From contig JBNKHI010000053.1 of assembly GCA_050290265.1 (NCBI GenBank), positions 1 to 24,106 on the forward strand: a stretch of DNA of 24,106 bases, given 5' to 3'. This DNA comes from JBNKFV01 sp050290265 (GTDB lineage Bacteria; Pseudomonadota; Gammaproteobacteria; Pseudomonadales; Cellvibrionaceae). The translations under genes were made by a program, and so were the position numbers. The notes beneath the pieces were generated by a model, which saw only the letters and a list, made by a program, of their open reading frames with translations, was not told the origin of the DNA and searched no databases. Shown one piece after another: positions 13,739-22,575 of the stretch (position 1 is its first letter; every line of letters starts with the position of its first letter).

Positions 13739-16171
13739 CTAAAAGTTTTTGCGCACTGAAAATGCCACTTCACGTGGTCGCGCTGGCAAGCCTGTAATCA
13801 TGCCACCACCGGCACCAGTAAGATCAAACTTACTGAGGAAGTAGTATTTATCAAACAAGTTAGTCACCTCCAATGCAGCTTCCAAATCTTCACTGGCACT
13901 TCTCCAGGTTAGTCGGAAATTAGACAGCGTGTAGCTATCAATGTCTGACACGCCCGGTGCAATTGCGCTGACGGTTGCATTTGTATGTAAAGAACTTTGA
14001 TATGACGTATCCAAACGTGGTGTCAGCGTACTGCCATTGCTTAAACCAAATTCGTATTGAATGCCGATACTCGCCTTTTTCTCTGGCGTATAAGGGGATG
14101 CATCATTCAGCACACCAATAAGACTGACATCTGCGGCATCCTTATAACTAAAATCCAGTACACTGACAGATAAATCGATAGTCATTCCACGCGTTGGATA
14201 AATCATTGCTTCAACTTCGACGCCTTTGACCTCTGCATCTGCAACGTTTTGTGGCAATGCGCAAGGCGCTGCAGCACCTAACTCACCTAAAGTAAGGCCA
14301 GAACCATCATTAGCCATGATGCCGCCACAATTGAGCAATGTCAGTTGAATATCTTCGTAATCATTAAAGTACATTGCCGCATTCATGCGCATATGGTTAT
14401 CAAAGAAATCACCTTTGACACCTAATTCATAAGCGGTAACCTGCTCTGAATTAAAGGTTAACACTTGTGGCGGACTAAACGGTCTTGGGTTAACACCACC
14501 CCCTTTAAAACCGGTGGATGTCGACGCGTAAACCATTAAGTCTTCATTCAAACGATAGTTTACAGCTACACGATAGTCAGTAAGTTCATCAGCGTAACTA
14601 CCGACTTTCCCATTCAAACCACCCAACCGAGGATGCACATTGCCCTGAATATCATAACGGAAGAACGTATAATCTTTGGTTTCTTCAGTATATCGAAGAC
14701 CAAGGTTTACAGATAAGTCCTCAGTAATATCCCAGTTTAAGTTCGCAAAGACTGCCGCAGTATCGGCATCAACCGGATCATCACCGAGAAACTGCAATGG
14801 AGATGGCGCCAATGGATCCGGACTACCTACCAAGAAACCAGGGATCTCTATGTAGCGAAGATCCTGCAACGTAAAGTAAACAGTTTGTTGATTAGAATAA
14901 AATGCACCGACTGTTAAGAAAAGGCTCTCAGACAGATTGCCACTAAGACGAAGCTCCTGGCTAAGAAACCAATGATCCAAGGCATTCTTACCAACATTTA
15001 TAATAGCCGCAGATGCACCATTCGCTTGTGACCACTGAGTTTCATATTCTCGATAAGCGGAAATCGACTTCAATGCAAAATCTTCGTTCAACTGCCAGTC
15101 GGTAACTAAAGATGCACTCCAGGCTTCATGATCAATTTGATCACTACCCACAGTAGCTTCCAGCCCAAAACGCGGGTCAGCTGGTGCAGAGTAACGTGTA
15201 TAATTACAGTACTCGCCACAATACTGATTAGCATCGTAAGGAACGCCGAGAATGGTCACCGGCACAGACGACTTATCAGCGTAAACGGGGACTTCACCCG
15301 CTGCAGTGTGGTTTTCTTTTGTATAATCAGCAGCAAATAAAAAGTTTAACGATGATGAGGCCTCATAATTCACAAGAGTTCGAAACGCGTGATACCCCTG
15401 GCCACCCATTTTACTTAAGGTACAATCGCCACTGCCACTCAAAGTACCGATAGGCACGACAGCGCTATTAGGGAATTTACAGCCATAATCGATTCGATCG
15501 ACATAGCCATCCTGGCTTTTAAATACACCAGAAATACGAGCAGCCACTTTTTCGCTAACAGCAAAGTCAGTACTACCGCGAAACTCGGCGCGACGATCCT
15601 GCCCGATTAAAGCACTCATAAAGCCACCACCTTCACCGGCAGGCTTCTTGGAGAACATCTTAATCGCACCACCAATGGAGTTTTTACCAGCCAGCGTACC
15701 CTGAGGACCACGCAATATCTCTACACGCTCCAAGTCCAGTAGATCAAACATAGAACCAGTTAATGTTGGGTAGTACACGTCATCAACGTAAAGACCAACA
15801 CCTGGTTCTAAGGCTGGGTTAAAATCGTACTGACCAACCCCCCGTATAGAGGCACCCATAGAAGGTCCAAAGGCAGAACCTTGCTGCTTCATCGTGACAC
15901 TGGGGGCTTGATTGGCGAGTTCAGAAATATTGGTTTGGCTACGAGCGTTCATCATGTCCGCGCTAATGGCGGTTATCGCAATGGGCGTGTCCTGCACGTT
16001 TTGTTCTCGAAACTGTGCCGTGACAACGACCTCTTCTAATAAGGACAAATCATTGCTGCTACCACTAGCTTGAGCTAGTACATTGAACGCACAAGAACTG
16101 GATAACATTAAGGTTGAAATAGTGAGTAAATCTTTGCGTGAAAAAGATCGTTTAGCTCTAAAAAATCTCAT
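13739..16171 (-). CDS. TonB-dependent outer-membrane receptor
   Basis: An 810-residue receptor that imports a substrate across the outer membrane using TonB-ExbBD energy. The frame can be extended to a GTG at 16240, but the ATG at 16169-16171 has a GAGG box 6 bases upstream and begins a plausible signal peptide (MRFFRAKRSFSRKDLL, hydrophobic stretch, NVLAQA), so I chose it. A TonB-box-like segment LEEVVVTAQ follows, then the plug domain (QNVQDTPIAITAI, SIRGVGQYDF, VGLYVDDVYY, VEILRGPQGTLAGKNSIGGAI) and a 22-strand-type barrel ending in VRKNF. Substrates of this family in aromatic-degrading bacteria include lignin-derived compounds (for example DdvT in Sphingobium). Its proximity to the GST cluster and the shared upstream element suggest that it takes up the substrate of that cluster. 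Confidence 0.93.
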   Translation of the reverse strand: MRFFRAKRSFSRKDLLTISTLMLSSSCAFNVLAQASGSSNDLSLLEEVVVTAQFREQNVQDTPIAITAISADMMNARSQTNISELANQAPSVTMKQQGSAFGPSMGASIRGVGQYDFNPALEPGVGLYVDDVYYPTLTGSMFDLLDLERVEILRGPQGTLAGKNSIGGAIKMFSKKPAGEGGGFMSALIGQDRRAEFRGSTDFAVSEKVAARISGVFKSQDGYVDRIDYGCKFPNSAVVPIGTLSGSGDCTLSKMGGQGYHAFRTLVNYEASSSLNFLFAADYTKENHTAAGEVPVYADKSSVPVTILGVPYDANQYCGEYCNYTRYSAPADPRFGLEATVGSDQIDHEAWSASLVTDWQLNEDFALKSISAYREYETQWSQANGASAAIINVGKNALDHWFLSQELRLSGNLSESLFLTVGAFYSNQQTVYFTLQDLRYIEIPGFLVGSPDPLAPSPLQFLGDDPVDADTAAVFANLNWDITEDLSVNLGLRYTEETKDYTFFRYDIQGNVHPRLGGLNGKVGSYADELTDYRVAVNYRLNEDLMVYASTSTGFKGGGVNPRPFSPPQVLTFNSEQVTAYELGVKGDFFDNHMRMNAAMYFNDYEDIQLTLLNCGGIMANDGSGLTLGELGAAAPCALPQNVADAEVKGVEVEAMIYPTRGMTIDLSVSVLDFSYKDAADVSLIGVLNDASPYTPEKKASIGIQYEFGLSNGSTLTPRLDTSYQSSLHTNATVSAIAPGVSDIDSYTLSNFRLTWRSASEDLEAALEVTNLFDKYYFLSKFDLTGAGGGMITGLPARPREVAFSVRKNF

Positions 16172-16360
16172 TATGGGCCTCAATTCTTTTATTATATTAT
16201 GGGCAAGCACGGGGTCAGAACCGAGAGTGCTATAAGACACTGACAGTTACGCTGAAATACCTATAGCTTGTTATCATTATTATTACCTGAGTCTCCAGGC
16301 TCGATAGTGAGTATAGAAAAAGGGGTTTTGTGTAGATAGGCAAAAAAATGAGAGCAGCTG

Positions 16361-16374
16361 TTCCAAAAATGGGA
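16361..16374. promoter_or_regulatory. Candidate operator B upstream of the TonB receptor
   Basis: TTCCAAAAATGGGA is an imperfect palindrome that aligns with the TCCAGAATGGGA element ahead of the GST cluster, including a following GCA-GC. It lies about 190 bases before the receptor start. Nothing else in the 303-base region 16172-16474 was recognised. Confidence 0.35.
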
Positions 16375-16474
16375 CGCAGGCACCGTATAAATGAATCACA
16401 AGGAATTGGGTTTACATGGCGGCTGTAAGTTCAATAGGAATCACGCCATTGACAACAAGCTGGCCAGAAAATTA

Positions 16475-17182
16475 TTACTCGAGCTTATCACTACTGTCAG
16501 GTAAACCCCAGTCCACGGCCTCCACTCCTTGCTTGAGCAAGAATTGATTAGCCAGAGAAAAATGCCGGTTGCCAAAGAACCCACGATGAGCAGAAAGTGG
16601 TGACGGGTGTGGAGATTTCAAAACCAGGTGCCGATCAGTATCAATAAAAGCACCCTTCTTTTGCGCATAGCTGCCCCACAACATAAAGACAATGCCGGAA
16701 CGGTGCTCATTGAGTCGCTGAATAATAACGTCAGTAAACTGCTCCCAGCCTTTCCCTTGATGCGCACCAGCATCGCCCTGCTCTACTGTCAATGTCGCAT
16801 TGAGCAGCAATACACCTTGTTTTGCCCAATGTAATAAAGAGCCGTGTTTTGGTTGTGGAATACCCAAATCTTGCTCGATTTCTTTGAAAATATTCTTTAG
16901 CGACGGCGGTAAGCGCACGCCAGCCGGGACCGAAAAGCACAACCCATGAGCTTGTCCAGGGCCGTGATAAGGGTCTTGTCCCAAAATAACAACCTTGACG
17001 TTTTCAAACGGCGTTGTGTTCAAAGCATTGAAGATCTGCTCGCCAGGAGGATAAACAACCTTCCCTTGCTGTTTACGTTCCCGTAAAAAAGAGCGCAGAG
17101 TCTGCATGTAGGGCTTTGAAAACTCTGACTCTAGCTGGCTTAACCAGCTAGGGTCTAAATTAATGGTTCGATTCGCAGGCAT
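16475..17182 (-). CDS. ung: Uracil-DNA glycosylase, family 1
   Basis: Removes uracil from DNA to begin base-excision repair in the cytoplasm. The frame opens at a TTG at 17188, but the ATG two codons further (17180-17182) is preferred, giving 235 residues, normal for the family. Motifs are intact: the water-activating GQDPYHGPGQAHGLCFSV, the uracil-recognition region LLLNATLTVEQGDAGAHQGKGWEQFTD, and HPSPLSAHRGFFGNRHF, with the catalytic His and DNA-intercalating Leu. It follows the GGDEF/EAL gene by 96 bases on the same strand and may be read through from it, but the two functions are unrelated. Housekeeping DNA repair with no visible anomaly. Confidence 0.97.
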   Translation of the reverse strand: MPANRTINLDPSWLSQLESEFSKPYMQTLRSFLRERKQQGKVVYPPGEQIFNALNTTPFENVKVVILGQDPYHGPGQAHGLCFSVPAGVRLPPSLKNIFKEIEQDLGIPQPKHGSLLHWAKQGVLLLNATLTVEQGDAGAHQGKGWEQFTDVIIQRLNEHRSGIVFMLWGSYAQKKGAFIDTDRHLVLKSPHPSPLSAHRGFFGNRHFSLANQFLLKQGVEAVDWGLPDSSDKLE

Positions 17183-17278
17183 TGGCAAAGTCCGTTAGGT
17201 CATTATTCATTTAACGAGGCTGAGGGAGCTGTAAAAATACTTATTCATAACACTGACTCCCTGGTAACCGACGACTTT

Positions 17279-20239
17279 TTAGTCGCATAGCACTTCTCTT
17301 GTCTCATACCAATCGGAAAACTCGGACATTGGCATAGGGCGCGCAAAGAAGTACCCTTGAAACAATCTGCAGCCCATTTTTTCCAATTGAATTCGCTGCG
17401 CTTCTGTTTCTACCCCTTCCGCTACTACATCTAAATTCAAATGCCGCCCAATAGCCAGCATCGATTCCACCAAAGGCTGATCTTGTCCGGAGCGAACTTC
17501 ATCGACGAACGCCTTATCAATTTTAAAGCCATCCAGAGGCAAAACGCGTAAATATGCCAACGATGAATAACCTGTCCCAAAATCATCCAGGCTGATTTTA
17601 AAGCCGAGTTTTTGCAACTCCAGAAGTTTTTGTTTCGCCTCACTGATATCGGATAAAAGGGCCGTTTCTGTCAGCTCCAGCGTTAGCAGTTCGGGAGAAA
17701 TATTATGTTCCGTAGTGAGGTACTGTAAATGATTGACAAAGTTTTGCTGTGCAAATTGCCAGGCTGATATATTGACAGATAATCTTCCTGGAAAACAATT
17801 TCCAGCTTTTGACCACTGCTGCAACAGATCCAACGCAGTCTCTAGCACCCAGTCACCCAACTTAAGGATCAAACCACTTTCTTCCGCGACAGGAATAAAA
17901 CGATCAGGTGGAATCATCCCCTCTTCCGGGTGTAACCAACGAAGCAATGCTTCAGCACCAATAACCGCACCCTCATTATCAATCTGCGGCTGCAAATACA
18001 GCTGCAACTGGTGTTCTTTTAGCGCAATACGTAACCCACGCTCTATATCCAGGCGCTCATTCAAGTCTGACTGTAACGAAGATTCAAAAATAACGAAGTT
18101 ATTTTTGCCTGTACTTTTTGCCTTATACAAGGCGATATCTGCATAGCGTAAAAGATCCAGATTCGAGGGTTTCTCAGTGGGCAACTCGCTAGGAAAAACA
18201 ACAATGCCGATACTTGCGCCTACACTTAAAATACGCTCACCAATCTGCACGGGGCGCATAATCAAACCGAGAATTTTATTAGCAAAACGCTCAACGTCGG
18301 GGTGGCCCAAACTGCAATCGCAGTCCAACACAATAAACTCGTCACCACCCATACGTGCGATAAAACAACTGGCCGGTAATTCGTCCCGCAAGCGCTTGCC
18401 GACTTTGCGTATCACTTCATCACCAATATCATGCCCCAAGCCATCGTTAATGGTTTTAAAGTTATCTAGATCCAGTAAATACATTGCAGCCTGAGAGTGC
18501 GAACTCTCACATTTGGCTAGCAGGGACTGCAGCTCTTCGTGCATCCTTGCTCGATTAGGTAACTGGGTTAAATAATCTTCAAATGCCATATGACGCATTT
18601 GTTCTTCTGCTTTCATACGTGCTAACTCAGCACCGGCTCTTGCGGTAAAAATATCGAGAATATGAAAGCTGTTATCAATCAGGTGCAATGGTCGTGTGTC
18701 AATGGCTGCAAGGATACCAACGGGGCCGCCGGAAGGATCAAAGATAGGGGCACCTAGATAGCCCTCTATGCCCATCTCTTGTAACAGCTCATCATAGGGG
18801 AATAATTCTTGAACGCCAGATGGGTAACTACAGACTTTGGCGCCATACACCTGCTCACATGGCGAATGTTTTAGCTGGTAGCGGAAATTATCCACGATTT
18901 CCCCATCCGAGTAGTGAGACAACGTTTTTATTGTTAACTCACCCTGGACATCGGTGTCGAGCACCCCAATAAATGCTGACTGGGTTTGAAAAACTTCGGC
19001 AAAACTACTCACCAAGCTATTAAAGAATGGCTGCGAGTTTGTGAACAAACCAATTTTGGCAATTTTGCTCATTGCCAAATTTATAATTTCTTCTTGAGTT
19101 ACATCCCTGTGTGAAATAACAATTTCTTTAAACTCGTCATTCTGGTCATACACGGGGTAGGTATTGCAGCGCAACCACGCATTTTTTAAGACCACCCAAC
19201 CAGAGTAAGTATGCCCTTTTTTTAGCGCTAATAATGTCGCCTTTTCTACCGATGCTCCGTTTGCATCTTTAAACGTTTCACTTGCTAAATTTAGTACGTT
19301 AAAGAGGGGTGTTTGACCCTGAAAATTCTCCAGGCAGTTCGCCCAATATTGATCATAAGCGGCATTACTGGTTAGGCACTTGCCAGCTCTATCAAATACA
19401 GCCATCGCCAGTGAAGCCTGACTAACCACCTGTTTCCATTTGTAATTCGTCAACTCTGCGAGGCGTCGCTTGGACACTTCTGCTTCAAGCATCTGATTCC
19501 GCCGCTCCAGAAGTCGGCTGCGATCCAAATAGTCCAGATACAGGATGATCGACATCACCAAGGACAATAAAACGGCGGAAAAGCCCGACAAGTAGAGCAA
19601 ACTCACATCACTGGGATCAAAAATATGCCTGTAACCAAACGTAAGAAGTTGAACAACACTATAACCAACGAGCAGCATCGCACTCAGACTTCGAGTTTCG
19701 AGACATAAACGGACCAGTCTAACCATCACCCAGACAATGAGCCCCAACTTGCTCAACTGCAACATTAAGCCTGCCAGAAACGAACTACCCTGAGGATAAA
19801 CATACTGCTGCTGATCAGGTGAGGCTAAGGCATACAACGTTATCGTATCGCCATATTGCAGGCCCAAAGGCGCTAAGGAGTTTATAATCAGCAGTACAAA
19901 TGCAAACAAACTCAGCCCCACAAACCAGAGCCATGGTTTTGCTTGCCGCGTATACACAGCAATAAAAATAAAAACGCTTGGCAGTGCTAGAATAGACATA
20001 CCGGTCTGCCACTGCAGACCCTTTTGCATCTGATTGACATCACTGGCATTTAACAAAAAGCTACTTGCCAACTGATACCCGGCAACAACCAAACAAACAA
20101 TAGAGAAAGATGTGTATAACAAACGATGGGTTTTAGAAAAGAAACTAAGGAGTCCGGCTTGCACCGCAGCCAACATCATCACACCCGATGTCACCATCAT
20201 AATCAGCGTCACAATGTAAAAATGATTGTCGATACCCAT
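17279..20239 (-). CDS. Membrane-bound sensor with PAS, GAF, GGDEF and EAL domains (cyclic-di-GMP turnover)
   Basis: A 986-residue inner-membrane protein. About seven hydrophobic helices fill residues 5-240, followed by a coiled-coil-like linker (YLDRSRLLERRNQMLEAEVSKRRLAEL), a PAS-like domain (about 265-385), a GAF-like domain (about 400-545), GGDEF (about 560-715) and EAL (about 725-975). The cyclase site is intact (ARMGGDEFIVLD, LDLDNFKTINDGLGHDIGD), while no RxxD inhibitory site precedes it. The phosphodiesterase residues also look intact: AEALLRW, VNISAWQF, LELTETAL, SLDDFGTGYSSLAYLR, FKIDKAFV and VVAEGVET. Either or both activities may operate. The signal sensed is unknown. The ATG has GAGGGG 5 bases upstream. 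It may be co-transcribed with ung. Confidence 0.93.
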   Translation of the reverse strand: MGIDNHFYIVTLIMMVTSGVMMLAAVQAGLLSFFSKTHRLLYTSFSIVCLVVAGYQLASSFLLNASDVNQMQKGLQWQTGMSILALPSVFIFIAVYTRQAKPWLWFVGLSLFAFVLLIINSLAPLGLQYGDTITLYALASPDQQQYVYPQGSSFLAGLMLQLSKLGLIVWVMVRLVRLCLETRSLSAMLLVGYSVVQLLTFGYRHIFDPSDVSLLYLSGFSAVLLSLVMSIILYLDYLDRSRLLERRNQMLEAEVSKRRLAELTNYKWKQVVSQASLAMAVFDRAGKCLTSNAAYDQYWANCLENFQGQTPLFNVLNLASETFKDANGASVEKATLLALKKGHTYSGWVVLKNAWLRCNTYPVYDQNDEFKEIVISHRDVTQEEIINLAMSKIAKIGLFTNSQPFFNSLVSSFAEVFQTQSAFIGVLDTDVQGELTIKTLSHYSDGEIVDNFRYQLKHSPCEQVYGAKVCSYPSGVQELFPYDELLQEMGIEGYLGAPIFDPSGGPVGILAAIDTRPLHLIDNSFHILDIFTARAGAELARMKAEEQMRHMAFEDYLTQLPNRARMHEELQSLLAKCESSHSQAAMYLLDLDNFKTINDGLGHDIGDEVIRKVGKRLRDELPASCFIARMGGDEFIVLDCDCSLGHPDVERFANKILGLIMRPVQIGERILSVGASIGIVVFPSELPTEKPSNLDLLRYADIALYKAKSTGKNNFVIFESSLQSDLNERLDIERGLRIALKEHQLQLYLQPQIDNEGAVIGAEALLRWLHPEEGMIPPDRFIPVAEESGLILKLGDWVLETALDLLQQWSKAGNCFPGRLSVNISAWQFAQQNFVNHLQYLTTEHNISPELLTLELTETALLSDISEAKQKLLELQKLGFKISLDDFGTGYSSLAYLRVLPLDGFKIDKAFVDEVRSGQDQPLVESMLAIGRHLNLDVVAEGVETEAQRIQLEKMGCRLFQGYFFARPMPMSEFSDWYETREVLCD

Positions 20240-20700
20240 TAACCCCTCGATACCTCAAAATTTAACACGTGCTTCATTCTTTACCCTGTCTACTGCACGA
20301 GTCGCAATCTCAAACTGTTTTAACAACTGAGTAAAGACATTTGATGACAGGGTATTTTGCACTTAAGAGAACTACGACGTAATGCTAGCAAAACGCTAAT
20401 AGCTCTAAGGCGATAGTATGAAGTATAGAGATTCGCCTTGCATCTCTAATAGTCATCTAACAGGATTTAACGCTTTAATTAAGGCGAAATGCCGCTTTAT
20501 TGCACAATCTACAAACATAGATCTGTATGCAAAAGAAGCAATTGGTTATTAGATAATCTGCATGGCGCATGAATCATTAAGACTGAAAAAAATTCCTACG
20601 CCACCATAAACCTGAAAGCAGCCCGCACTTTTTCTTTTGCCCCCCCTAAATCCCTACGTATCGATTGAGTTCAGATCAACTACCTCACTCTACTTTGGTC
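20240..20700. other. Long intergenic region with alternative hairpins, upstream of the GGDEF/EAL gene
   Basis: No gene was recognised. AAGGCGA (20407-20413) pairs with TCGCCTT (20433-20439), while AGAGAT (20427-20432) pairs with ATCTCT (20442-20447). The two stems overlap and exclude each other. A third AAGGCGA copy is at 20481-20487. They lie 170-250 bases before the GGDEF/EAL start and could be leader structure or protein-binding sites, or chance. Confidence 0.35.
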
Positions 20701-20740
20701 AAGCGAGCAGCATGTTCTACAAACTTAGTAACATTTGTTA

Positions 20741-20746
20741 TATAAT
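20741..20746 (+). promoter_or_regulatory. Consensus -10 box of the MFS transporter gene
   Basis: A perfect TATAAT lies about 100 bases before the MFS start. The -35 side is poor (TACAAA at 17-base spacing), so an activator may be needed. It implies a 5' leader of about 95 bases. Confidence 0.4.
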
Positions 20747-20849
20747 TGGCGCCCTTTTCATCAGCAAGAATTATTAATAATAACCATAAAGCTACCGCCG
20801 CAGGCCTCCCCAAAGCGAAGCCAACGTGAAACTTTTACAGGAATTTTCG

Positions 20850-22049
20850 ATGCACCAACCAACACAAACAGCTTTTTTGAAACCGGGGAGCTGGAGCTCT
20901 ATTATCGGGATTATATTCTGCGGCATCATGGGCCCTACCAGCCTCGCTAAATTTATACCGTTAGGCCAAAACTTTGCGTCGCAATTCAACACCAGTGCCG
21001 GGGACTTTGGTTTGTTAATTTCCTTGATTGGTATTCCAGCAGCTATTTTTGCGGTCCCCAGCAGCATTGCGGTCGAGCGTTACGGGGCTAAAAATATTCT
21101 ACTCGGCTGTTGCAGCATTGGTTTCGCCGTCAATATTGGATACTTTTTTATGCCCTCACTACTGGGCTTTCATCTGTTGCGTTTAGTCGAAGGCTTAGTG
21201 ATTGTTTTTACCTACACGGCTGCGCCCGCCTACCTAATGTTCACAACTGATGGTAATCGTCGTGGGCAAGCTATGGCGCTGTGGTCTACTTACACACCCA
21301 TAGGTATGGCCTTAGGACTATTGATCGGTGGACTCTTCGCTGGCACGGCGTCCTGGCGTGACACCTTTCTTGTTCAGGCAGTCCTTTTTGTTGTCGTTGG
21401 CCTACTGATTTTACTGCAGCACAATGCTCTACCCATGCAGACAATTAAAACATTTAAAGAACGCCTACAAGACATAGGTAACGCCTACCGCAACCCCACA
21501 TTGCTGCTGTTAGGCACCAGCTTTTTAGTTGTGGTTTGCGTAGGCCTGGGTACAAATACAACCCTACCCGCATACCTTACTACCGTTCATCAACTGAATC
21601 TTGCCGAGGCATCAGGAAGAATTGCATCAGTAACACTAATCATGGTGCTAGGCTCCTTTTTCATCAGCTACTTAGTATCAAAAGGCACTCAACCACGGCC
21701 TTTATTTTTGGGGGTTACTCTCGCCGCAATGATCTTTGGCACCCTCTCGTTTTATACTGATATCTCCTTAAATAGCCGCATGATATTTATAGCATTGTGG
21801 TTTATTTCATCCGGTGCAATTAATGCCTGTATGATGATGTTAATGCCACTGGTAACAAACCCCGAAGAGCGTGCATCCGCTGCGGCGATTCTTAATCAAG
21901 GAGGGGCTATTGCCACATTTATCACCCCGCCTATTTGGCTAAGTCTGACTGAGTTCAACAGCTGGATACCTTTCGCGATTCTAATGTGTGGTGGTTGCAC
22001 ACTCATCGCCGCCATGGCGTTGATAATGCTAAAACGAGCACAGCAATAA
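20850..22049 (+). CDS. MFS transporter, CynX/NimT-like
   Basis: A 399-residue inner-membrane carrier with about twelve hydrophobic segments. A GTG at 20826 could extend the frame, but the ATG at 20850 has AGGAA 6 bases upstream and a better start (MHQPTQTAFLKPGSW). Major-facilitator features include LISLIGIPAAIFAVPSSIAVERYGAKNILL, with the loop 2-3 motif in degenerate form, LRLVEGLVIVFTYTAAPAYLMF and RRGQAMALWSTYTPIGMALGLLIGG. These recall the CynX/NimT (cyanate/nitroimidazole) branch, which moves small organic anions among others. The substrate is unknown. It stands alone between a divergent GGDEF/EAL gene and the sulfide operon. A hairpin follows the stop. Confidence 0.85.
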   Translation: MHQPTQTAFLKPGSWSSIIGIIFCGIMGPTSLAKFIPLGQNFASQFNTSAGDFGLLISLIGIPAAIFAVPSSIAVERYGAKNILLGCCSIGFAVNIGYFFMPSLLGFHLLRLVEGLVIVFTYTAAPAYLMFTTDGNRRGQAMALWSTYTPIGMALGLLIGGLFAGTASWRDTFLVQAVLFVVVGLLILLQHNALPMQTIKTFKERLQDIGNAYRNPTLLLLGTSFLVVVCVGLGTNTTLPAYLTTVHQLNLAEASGRIASVTLIMVLGSFFISYLVSKGTQPRPLFLGVTLAAMIFGTLSFYTDISLNSRMIFIALWFISSGAINACMMMLMPLVTNPEERASAAAILNQGGAIATFITPPIWLSLTEFNSWIPFAILMCGGCTLIAAMALIMLKRAQQ

Positions 22050-22068
22050 CAAGTACTCGCCCCCTATT

Positions 22069-22093
22069 TAGCCACACCACTGTCGTGTGGCTA
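22069..22093 (+). terminator. Stem-loop after the MFS gene
   Basis: TAGCCACAC (22069-22077) and GTGTGGCTA (22085-22093) form a perfect 9-bp stem with a 7-base loop, 19 bases after the stop codon. There is no T-run after it, so it may act with Rho, or protect the mRNA end, instead of being a classic intrinsic terminator. Confidence 0.5.
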
Positions 22094-22215
22094 CATTCAA
22101 ACGTCATAACCACTAGTAGATAGCCAGCCCTTTACGCAAAGCCTGGACAACATTTATTTAGCATCCAACTGCCCGTGTTGCTGTAAACCGCTTTTCTACT
22201 CAAATATATTAGATA

Positions 22216-22243
22216 TTGCTAATTTAGATAAATTTAATACAAT
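22216..22243 (+). promoter_or_regulatory. Promoter with overlapping operator of the sulfide operon
   Basis: TTGCTA (22216-22221) and TACAAT (22238-22243, 5 of 6 to consensus) are 16 bases apart. The spacer holds AATTTA-GA-TAAATT (22221-22234), a perfect 6-2-6 palindrome, and ATTAG-N6-CTAAT (22208-22223) overlaps its left side. AT-rich dyads over the promoter are typical of BigR-type repressors, so autorepression is likely. A strong GGAGGTGA ribosome binding site (22253-22260) follows. Confidence 0.55.
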
Positions 22244-22264
22244 AACCGAAACGGAGGTGAACCG

Positions 22265-22561
22265 ATGTGTGAAATGCAAAAACTGGCAGCAAAAGCTGAT
22301 GAAGCGAGCGCACTATTAAAGGAACTGGCAAACCAAAATCGCCTGATGATCTGTTGCATCCTCGGTGACGAAGAACTGTCTGTTGGAGAACTGAATGCGC
22401 AGGTTCCTCTAAGCCAGTCTGCACTTTCGCAACATCTGGCCCGCTTACGAGAAGCAGACATCGTGCAAACCCGTAAAGAAAAGCAAACCGTCTACTATTC
22501 ATTGAATGGCGATGGCGCAAAAGCCGTTATCGCAGCATTAAAATCAATTTATTGCCCCTAG
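22265..22561 (+). CDS. bigR: ArsR-family repressor, BigR/SqrR-type persulfide sensor
   Basis: A 98-residue winged-helix repressor of normal ArsR length. The recognition helix is in LSQSALSQHLARLREADIVQ (about 49-68), and the beta-wing in TRKEKQTVYYSL. It has Cys31 in the helix before GDEELSVGEL and Cys97 at the C-terminus, matching the two conserved cysteines that form a persulfide/tetrasulfide link in BigR and SqrR. There is no CxC metal site of classical ArsR, so a sulfide-responsive role is favoured. Cys30 next to Cys31 is extra. It is the first gene of an operon with rhodanese, sulfur exporter and persulfide dioxygenase, the standard BigR context. The start follows GGAGGTGA by 4 bases. 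It should repress its own operon until sulfide accumulates. Confidence 0.88.
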   Translation: MCEMQKLAAKADEASALLKELANQNRLMICCILGDEELSVGELNAQVPLSQSALSQHLARLREADIVQTRKEKQTVYYSLNGDGAKAVIAALKSIYCP

Positions 22562-22575
22562 GAGCAAGATCTATT

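Noticed and set aside
16172..16240. Upstream GTG start extending the TonB receptor by 23 residues
   Set aside because: No ribosome binding site before it, and the extension would place extra residues ahead of a good signal peptide; the ATG at 16171 has a GAGG box.
17207..17248. Tiny minus-strand ORF of 13 codons (MNKYFYSS...) with GGGAG 8 bases upstream, between ung and the GGDEF/EAL gene
   Set aside because: Too short to support as a gene without conservation; a match to a ribosome binding site of this quality occurs often by chance.
17733..18146. 137-codon plus-strand open frame opposite the EAL domain
   Set aside because: Antisense to conserved EAL motifs, low-complexity Ser/Asn-rich translation, no ribosome binding site.
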